Shown here one piece after another: positions 45,321-50,416 of a stretch of DNA of 50,416 nucleotides (position 1 is its first letter; the number at the start of each line of letters is the position of its first letter). This DNA is from UBA2365 sp964594045 (lineage in GTDB: Bacteria; Bacteroidota; Bacteroidia; Chitinophagales; Saprospiraceae). Below the pieces are notes generated by a model, which worked only from the letters and a program-made list of their open reading frames with translations, did not search any database and was not told the DNA's origin. The translations under genes were made by a program, and so were the position numbers. Where the stretch lies: positions 1 through 50,416 of the forward strand of contig CAZQKR010000029.1 of NCBI GenBank assembly GCA_964594045.1. The letters run 5' to 3'.

Positions 45321-46541
45321 ATGCAGCAAGAATTCAATTTTCCACCTTATTTGAGCAGCCCCGGGTTTATTACCCAGGAGAGTCCGCTTCAGATCAAAAA
45401 ACGTCAGGAACAGTTGGTCATCGGTGTTCCAAAAGAAAATACCCTGCAGGAGAACAGGATCGCTCTGGTTCCTAATTCTGTCAAACATTTGACAATGAAA
45501 GGACTACGAGTGAGAATTGCTTCCGGTGCGGGAGAAAAATCGAATTACAGTGATCTTTCGTTTTCAGAAGCAGGTGCAGAGATCGTGCCGGACAATGAAA
45601 CCATATTCAAATCCGACCTGATCCTGAAGACGGCTCCTCCAACGGTGGAAGAAATTGAGCATTTTACCAGGGATCAGATGCTGATCTCACCTTTGCAGAT
45701 ACCTTTGATCACCAAAACCTATATGGAAAAGTTGCTCGAAAAGCGGACGATCGCCGTTGCGATGGAGTATTTTCAGTCTGATGACAATTCGTTTCCTGTA
45801 GTACGTACCATGAGTGAAATTGCCGGAGTGGTAGCCATTCTGACTGCTGCCGAGTATTTGTCCAACTCTTCCGTAAGTCGTAAAGTGTTGTTGGGCAGCA
45901 TCTCAGGGGTGCCGCCTGCCAAGGTGGTCATTCTGGGGGCAGGTATGGTAGCGGAATATGCCTGCAAAACAGCGCTTTCACTGGGTGCATCGGTACGAAT
46001 TTTTGACGACGATCTTCATAAGATCATCAGGCTGCAAAACAGGGTCGGGCACAACCTGCATACCAGTACCATCAACCCGGTTTATCTGCAATACCAGTTG
46101 AAAAGCGCCGATGTACTGATTGGTGCAGTGCATTCGAGTACAGGCAGGTCACCCATGCTGGTTACCGAAGATATGGTAGCCACGATGAAGCCGGGTAGTG
46201 TGATCGTGGATGTCAGTATAGATCAGGGCGGTTGTATCGAGACCTCGAGGATGACTTCGCATGACAATCCGGTATACACGAAGCATGGTGTGATCCATTA
46301 TTGTGTGCCGAATATTCCTTCTAAGGTTGCCCGGACCGCATCTGCAGCCATCAGCAACATCATCACTCCCTTGCTGGTTAAGGCCGGCCTGATGGACTCC
46401 TATGAATCGTTGTTGTACCAAAACCGTGGTGTACGCAACGGCGTGTATGCCTACAAAGGCAAAGCTACCAACCGGTATCTGGCCGAATATTTTGGTTTAA
46501 AGCACGCTGAACTTGATCTGTTGCTCTCCTCGGGGTATTGA
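45321..46541 (+). CDS. ald: Alanine dehydrogenase
   Basis: This enzyme catalyses the NAD-dependent interconversion of L-alanine and pyruvate with ammonia. The 406-residue protein has the N-terminal substrate domain (IGVPKENTLQENRIALVP) and the Rossmann fold with the motif VVILGAGMVAEYACKTALSLGA. Further conserved segments are SIDQGGCIETSRMT and the histidine-bearing HYCVPNIPSKVARTAS. An N-terminal extension of about 30 residues precedes the catalytic core. It follows tsaE by 18 nt. Confidence 0.93.
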   Translation: MQQEFNFPPYLSSPGFITQESPLQIKKRQEQLVIGVPKENTLQENRIALVPNSVKHLTMKGLRVRIASGAGEKSNYSDLSFSEAGAEIVPDNETIFKSDLILKTAPPTVEEIEHFTRDQMLISPLQIPLITKTYMEKLLEKRTIAVAMEYFQSDDNSFPVVRTMSEIAGVVAILTAAEYLSNSSVSRKVLLGSISGVPPAKVVILGAGMVAEYACKTALSLGASVRIFDDDLHKIIRLQNRVGHNLHTSTINPVYLQYQLKSADVLIGAVHSSTGRSPMLVTEDMVATMKPGSVIVDVSIDQGGCIETSRMTSHDNPVYTKHGVIHYCVPNIPSKVARTASAAISNIITPLLVKAGLMDSYESLLYQNRGVRNGVYAYKGKATNRYLAEYFGLKHAELDLLLSSGY

Positions 46542-46699
46542 TGATCTAATGATCTGATTATCTAATGATCTGATTATCTGATATTCAGATGCTATAATGA
46601 TTTGAATTTCAGGGTTTAAAGCAAGTTTTATGGACTGTGCGAGTATATGATTTCTCCCTGGGTGGAAATGACAGTAGCGTTTTTTTAGGGTATAATGAG

Positions 46700-46731
46700 A
46701 GAAAAAGAGCGGCACGCCGCCCTTTTTCTCC
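46700..46731. terminator. Terminator-like hairpin
   Basis: Arms gagaaaaagagcggc and gccgccctttttctc pair with a single mismatch across a minimal loop. An A-rich left arm and a T-rich right arm allow bidirectional termination. It is the diverged counterpart of the perfect palindrome at 50071-50116. It lies about 160 nt after ald. Confidence 0.6.
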
Positions 46732-46852
46732 ACTTATTTACAGCCTGTGTAGTCATTCTGATCCAGTGTTCTGATCCTTAATTTTCGAATTTTCGAATCT
46801 TCGAATTTTCAAATTTTCACCACCCATGAAGAATATTTTTCTATGGAAAACT

Positions 46853-46882
46853 TTTGATTTTCAAAAAATTATTGTATATTTA
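46853..46882 (+). promoter_or_regulatory. Promoter-like element in the repeated leader (first copy)
   Basis: TTTG is followed after 18 nt by TATATTTA, one mismatch from the Bacteroidota -7 consensus. Both boxes and the spacing are conserved in the second copy (50265-50294), although single-base changes occur around them. It would drive transcription through the 11-nt repeats towards the lipoprotein gene. Confidence 0.4.
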
Positions 46883-46948
46883 AGCCATCAAAACAGCCTA
46901 CATGTTTGGAGTTCGCTACATATTTGATCATAAACAGGTAGAAAACAA

Positions 46949-47014
46949 CCCGTATACAACCCGTATTCAACCCGTATTCAACCCGTATTCAACCCGTATT
47001 CAACCCGTATTCAA
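46949..47014 (+). repeat. Six-copy 11-nt tandem repeat
   Basis: Six head-to-tail copies of cccgtattcaa (the first reads cccgtatacaa) occur 65 nt after the promoter-like element. A 76-codon frame beginning MFGVRYIFDH runs through them, but I do not treat it as a gene because the repeat dominates it and nothing else supports coding. Confidence 0.92.
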
Positions 47015-47149
47015 CAAATATTATTTGGACTTAAAAACAATATATTCCGGAGGAAGCCGCGACGGTTGTTGGACGATCCTCCGTTTAGCTGAAGCATTTG
47101 GAAGTGAGGATTTTGAATTCAATTTTTTTTAACTTTCAAATTTTTATTT

Positions 47150-47920
47150 ATGAAAAAGTTCATTTTAATTTTAATAGTTTTTATAGGAATTATTATATTT
47201 TTTCAATGTCAGAAAAAGGATGCAGGTCTTCAGGATAGCGATCAAACAAACCCTGTGGTGGAAACACGTTCTACTGGAAATTATAGTAAAGTGGTAGCAC
47301 CTGATTGTGGTTTATCAGATTTTTTCCCTAATTTGAGTTATCATTCATCTTTAACAATTTATGACACGCTATATCCTTATCAAAATTGTCCCTTCGAAGT
47401 GGAAATTGATGTTAAAATCTATATAAACTCAACGGGGCGATATTATGATTTCGGAGAATTTAGATGGAAGCCATTAAGGCCCTGGGATCAGGCCTGCGAA
47501 CAATGGTATCAGGATAATTTTTCCAGCACATATATAGGTGATAACCGTGCGTTTTATTATGAGTTTGTAGATGATTTACGTTGGGAGCTTATCGATAATT
47601 ACATGGTTGATTATATCTATGATCTTAATTTACCGTGTGGAGAAAGTTATCGGGTGGCGGCTTATGTGTACAAGTCTCCTTGTACACAGCTTTGTCATAA
47701 GACAATTCAGACCAAAGACGGCCTGGATTTTGTTATAACAGAAAAACCATGTGCAGATGACGGATGTTGCTTGGAATGGGTAGATTATTGTCTGAATAAT
47801 AGTGGGCAGCCAATCATTTCACGATGGATTCAACCTATCAGTTCCTGCAGCAATTATATTATTGTCGATTGTGAAGGAGGGAATACAGTAGGTGGATGTG
47901 TAGAAAAGGGGTGCTTGTAA
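47150..47920 (+). CDS. Putative lipoprotein or secreted cysteine-rich protein
   Basis: This 256-residue protein starts with a basic and hydrophobic signal (KKFILILIVFIGIIIFF) ending in QCQKKD. This resembles a lipoprotein signal, although the -1 residue is Gln rather than Gly or Ala, so lipidation is uncertain. The mature part has many cysteines, including a cluster (CADDGCCLEW) and a final GCVEKGCL, and many aromatic residues. I recognise no family. It is followed by a terminator and then a T9SS cargo gene, and lies downstream of the repeated leader and 11-nt repeats. Confidence 0.82.
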   Translation: MKKFILILIVFIGIIIFFQCQKKDAGLQDSDQTNPVVETRSTGNYSKVVAPDCGLSDFFPNLSYHSSLTIYDTLYPYQNCPFEVEIDVKIYINSTGRYYDFGEFRWKPLRPWDQACEQWYQDNFSSTYIGDNRAFYYEFVDDLRWELIDNYMVDYIYDLNLPCGESYRVAAYVYKSPCTQLCHKTIQTKDGLDFVITEKPCADDGCCLEWVDYCLNNSGQPIISRWIQPISSCSNYIIVDCEGGNTVGGCVEKGCL

Positions 47921-47938
47921 AACTATTATATCATCAAG

Positions 47939-47976
47939 GCGACAGCTAATTTGCAACTGCGACTGCTGTCGCTTTT
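47939..47976 (+). terminator. Rho-independent terminator after the putative lipoprotein gene
   Basis: Stem gcgacagc pairs with gctgtcgc around an 18-nt loop and is followed by ttttaataat. It lies 19 nt after the stop codon and 12 nt before the next start. Confidence 0.6.
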
Positions 47977-47988
47977 AATAATCTAATC

Positions 47989-49626
47989 ATGTTGAAAATA
48001 ACTTACATTACCATAATCATTTTATTCATTGCTTTAAGAGTACAAGCACAACAAATTATCTATCAGCAATTGATTTTTAATAATTTTGAACCTGTCTGGC
48101 AACATGCGCCTATAGATAGTAGTCTAATAGGCGTAAGTAATTTTGATGGTAGAAATCATTTTACTCAAAGTAAAAATCCTTCCTGTTTAGTTTTGTTTGA
48201 AGACAATTTGTACATTGCCCCATCCACTGCAACAACAATTTATGGGCTTGATGGCGGGTTTGTAGAAAGGATAAATACGATGACGGGAAAAGTTGACTGG
48301 ATCTACACCTTTGATTTACGTACCGAAGAAAGACAAGAGGTTATTCAGGATCTTTATATTGATGATCAAAGAAGGCTGAATGTGGTTTCTTTTAGAAGGA
48401 TAGTTGCACCCAAACCAGACCCTCATTTAATATGGCCGGAAGATGGCGACAGTTCGCTTATTTCGATCAGGAAATTTGATATTGAAACAGGTGAACTAAT
48501 TGAGCATCACACCCCGTCATTTACGGATCATGAATCATTGAGGCTTAAGCATCAAATGCAAAATTCAAGATTTTTCAAAGGGGATAAAAATGGAAATTTT
48601 CAATTTATTGAAAAAGTTACAAAATCGGGATTTGTGTTAAAACAGTATTTAATCGATGAAAATGGTCATCAAATTCAGCAAATGAATGAAGATACCATAA
48701 GATTTAATGCTCCTAATTCAGGTTATACGAATCATTATCAGCCTGTTTTCATCGTTAGCAAAGATACCATCTTAGTTTTGAGTCATGTTGTTAAGCAAGA
48801 TCCTTTAGCGGATGGGCAGAGCAGATTGACTATTTATGATAAAGACCTGAAAAAAAGGCGAGAGTACTTTTTGGATGATCTAATTGGTGTAAATTACGGG
48901 CAAATTTATATTGAAAATGCAGATAATAGATTTATAAAAATCATGGTAGATTTATGGCGTAATCCATGGGAGCCATTTATTTTAGAACATATTATCCTGG
49001 ATTATGAAGGGAATATTGTCAAACGCTTTATGACAACCCAAAATGGCACAAAACATTTTACATTTAAAACAACATATCTGGAATCAGAAAACGAATTTTT
49101 GGTGGTTGGGGTTACCGGTGACAGATCATTCAGGTTGAATTTTTTTAAAACAAAAGGATTTGATGAACTTGAAAAAATAAAAACTATAAGTAATCAAAAT
49201 CCCGAGTATTTTTTCAGTCCGACTGATATCTTTCAACTTCCCGACGGAGATATTTTATTAAATGGCATCAACATATTCTGGCCTGCTGATGAGGATCTTT
49301 ATCAAGGTAATTGGCCTACCTTGCTAAAGTTCAATGCAGAGGATATAGGTCTGACATCAACCAAAGAAACTGAAAATGTCAGCATGATCAACATATATCC
49401 TAATCCGGCATCTGATCGTATAACGATCAGTTTGGAAGAAGATCAAAGAGGTGTAATTGACATATTGGATCATATGGGAAGGGAAATATATATTACTGTG
49501 AGGGAAACACAAGGAGGATCTACCCAAATTAACATTGGACATTTGCCGACCGGGATGTATTTTGTTCGGGTGACAGACAAAACAGGCAGGTTCAGAGGGA
49601 CAGGACGGTTTGTGAAAATGAACTGA
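47989..49626 (+). CDS. T9SS type A sorting domain protein, beta-propeller-like
   Basis: This 545-residue exported protein starts with a Sec signal peptide (LKITYITIIILFIALRVQAQ). The body has repeated beta-strand blocks with phrases such as LYIAPSTATTIYGLDGG and INTMTGKVDWIYTFD, like PQQ-type or related propeller repeats. The last 80 residues form a T9SS sorting domain: INIYPNPASDRITIS, IDILDHMGREIY, GHLPTGMYFVRVTD and a basic end. It should be secreted by type IX and anchored at the surface or released. The ligand or substrate is unknown. Confidence 0.88.
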   Translation: MLKITYITIIILFIALRVQAQQIIYQQLIFNNFEPVWQHAPIDSSLIGVSNFDGRNHFTQSKNPSCLVLFEDNLYIAPSTATTIYGLDGGFVERINTMTGKVDWIYTFDLRTEERQEVIQDLYIDDQRRLNVVSFRRIVAPKPDPHLIWPEDGDSSLISIRKFDIETGELIEHHTPSFTDHESLRLKHQMQNSRFFKGDKNGNFQFIEKVTKSGFVLKQYLIDENGHQIQQMNEDTIRFNAPNSGYTNHYQPVFIVSKDTILVLSHVVKQDPLADGQSRLTIYDKDLKKRREYFLDDLIGVNYGQIYIENADNRFIKIMVDLWRNPWEPFILEHIILDYEGNIVKRFMTTQNGTKHFTFKTTYLESENEFLVVGVTGDRSFRLNFFKTKGFDELEKIKTISNQNPEYFFSPTDIFQLPDGDILLNGINIFWPADEDLYQGNWPTLLKFNAEDIGLTSTKETENVSMINIYPNPASDRITISLEEDQRGVIDILDHMGREIYITVRETQGGSTQINIGHLPTGMYFVRVTDKTGRFRGTGRFVKMN

Positions 49627-49632
49627 TCTTTG

Positions 49633-49790
49633 AAATGTTCTGATGTTCGAAATGTTCGAAATGTCGAAGATCATGATATATATTGTCATGATTCGAGATG
49701 TTTGAATTGTTCGAAATGTTTTGATGTTTGAAATGTCGAAGATCATGATATTTATCGTCATGATTTGAAATGTATTGATTGTCATGAAAT
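49633..49790. repeat. Direct repeats with small palindromes
   Basis: A unit of about 60-70 nt containing gttcgaaatgtcgaagatca occurs twice (about 49633-49700 and 49714-49772). Each copy holds atcatga and tcatgat arms that can form a 7-bp stem. The units follow directly after the T9SS cargo gene. Confidence 0.75.
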
Positions 49791-49821
49791 AAAGCAAGTG
49801 TTTTGGGCTGAGCGAATATAT

Positions 49822-50059
49822 GATTTCTCCCTTCGGTCGAACCTGTTTAGACCCGTCCCGGCTGACGAATGAACGTTAGGTTCGAAACTGACGAGCATCG
49901 GGGATGACGATAGTTACTTTAGGGTTAAAGGGTGAATATGGTTCAAAACTTGTAGTCTGAAATCAAGATTTCTCCCTGCGGTCGAACCTGTCCCGACCTA
50001 TGTCGTTTGAAAAATCAACTTTGAATCGGGATTGATGAGCGTCGGGGATGACGACAGCG
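49822..50059. repeat. Two GATTTCTCCCT...GATGACGA modules
   Basis: Modules at 49822-49913 and 49967-50059 share the left end gatttctccctNcggtcgaa and the right end cggggatgacga. Their inner parts differ. A short version with similar ends lies at 46649-46680. They look like members of a dispersed palindromic repeat family with variable inserts. Confidence 0.7.
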
Positions 50060-50070
50060 TTTTTTGGGGT

Positions 50071-50116
50071 AAAAGGGGAGGAAAAGGGCGGCATGCCGCC
50101 CTTTTCCTCCCCTTTT
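50071..50116. terminator. Perfect 46-bp palindrome, bidirectional terminator-like
   Basis: Positions 50071-50093 are exactly complementary to 50094-50116, with no mismatch and no spacer. The left arm begins aaaagggg and ends gggcggca. The right arm ends in a T run that continues to 50118. It is the counterpart of the hairpin at 46700-46731. Confidence 0.75.
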
Positions 50117-50264
50117 TTACAGACCTGTTTTGTCATTCTGAGCGAAGCGAAGAATCTTCTGATGATCTAATTTTCAAATGTTTTGAACCTTAATTTTCGA
50201 ATCCTCGAATCTTCGAATTTTCAAATTTTCACCACCCATGAAGAATATTTTTTAATGGAAAACT

Positions 50265-50294
50265 TTTGATTTTCAAAAAATTATAGTATATTTA
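50265..50294 (+). promoter_or_regulatory. Promoter-like element in the repeated leader (second copy)
   Basis: TTTG, an 18-nt spacer and TATATTTA are arranged exactly as in the copy at 46853-46882, which suggests selection on a functional promoter or a recent duplication. The transcript would run out of the window. Confidence 0.4.
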
Positions 50295-50360
50295 AGCCAT
50301 TAAAACAACCTACATGTTTGGAGTTCGCTACATATTTGATCATAAACAGGTAGAAAACAA

Positions 50361-50416
50361 CCCGTATTCAACCCGTATTCAACCCGTATTCAACCCGTAT
50401 TCAACCCGTATTCAAC
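50361..50416 (+). repeat. 11-nt tandem repeat, second array, cut by the window end
   Basis: At least five exact copies of cccgtattcaa run to the window end, so the full copy number is unknown. The 170 nt before the array are nearly identical to those before the array at 46949. Confidence 0.92.

Larger units (their letters stand above)
46542..46901. other. Intergenic composite repeat region (first copy)
   Basis: This 360-nt region starts with short tandem repeats of taatgatctgattatc. A GATTTCTCCCT module (46649-46680), a terminator-like hairpin (46700-46731), a gtcattctga element and a conserved leader (about 46775-46948) follow. The last three recur in the same order near the window end. No gene is seen. 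Confidence 0.7.
49627..50416. other. Intergenic composite repeat region (second copy, cut by the window end)
   Basis: This is 790 nt without a gene. In order it holds two copies of a cgaagatcatgata unit, two long GATTTCTCCCT modules (49822-49913, 49967-50059), a perfect 46-bp palindrome, a gtcattctgagcgaagcg element at 50132-50156, the conserved leader (about 50187-50360), and the 11-nt repeats that reach the last base. Confidence 0.75.

Noticed and set aside
46902..47132. A 76-codon frame beginning MFGVRYIFDH
   Set aside because: Its first half is the repeated leader and the 11-nt array, and its second half resembles nothing known; it is more likely a leader than a gene.

Overview
The window looks like a chromosomal segment from a Bacteroidota bacterium, probably of the Saprospirales type. 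Supporting signs are two TonB proteins with C-terminal partner domains, two proteins ending in type IX secretion (T9SS) sorting domains plus a remnant of a third, an rsfS-ftsH gene pair, start sites without Shine-Dalgarno sequences, and several -7 boxes of the Bacteroidota form TAnnTTTG. No rRNA, tRNA, CRISPR array, integrase or transposase was seen.

Region 1 (about 1-26.3 kb) is an AT-rich accessory island of two convergent gene blocks. The plus-strand block holds a patatin-like phospholipase, an LRR-Roc-COR-TIR protein, a TIR-LRR-Roc-COR-TIR protein and a HET-domain protein. The minus-strand block, read from 26.25 kb leftwards, holds a caspase-subtilisin fusion, a small LecA-like beta-sandwich protein, a giant protein with two alpha/beta-hydrolase domains and a CHAT protease, a second LRR-Roc-COR-TIR protein with a degenerate GTPase, a DUF4062-like (TIR-like) protein, a 745-residue protein of unknown family and a small protein. 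Sensor-like LRR modules, GTPase switches and candidate death effectors (TIR, HET, patatin, caspase, CHAT, subtilase) occur together. This resembles an NLR-like immune or programmed-death locus; that function is inferred, not shown.

Region 2 (about 26.3-30 kb) is gene-poor. It has two arrays of 21-nt repeats with different consensus sequences, a small lipoprotein gene, a T9SS cargo gene and the orphaned tail of another T9SS cargo gene.

Region 3 (about 30-46.5 kb) is more GC-rich housekeeping sequence: 3-methyladenine DNA glycosylase, lipid kinase, a two-gene ABC exporter, gcvH, a VanZ-like protein, two tandem tonB paralogs, a quinone-oxidoreductase-like protein, rsfS-ftsH, birA, tadA, guaB, a YkgJ-type cysteine-cluster protein and tsaE-ald.

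Region 4 (about 46.5-50.4 kb) holds a putative lipoprotein and a T9SS cargo gene between two copies of a composite intergenic element. Each copy has a terminator-like palindrome (a perfect 46-bp one at 50071-50116), a conserved leader with a promoter-like element, and an array of 11-nt repeats. The second copy runs off the window end.
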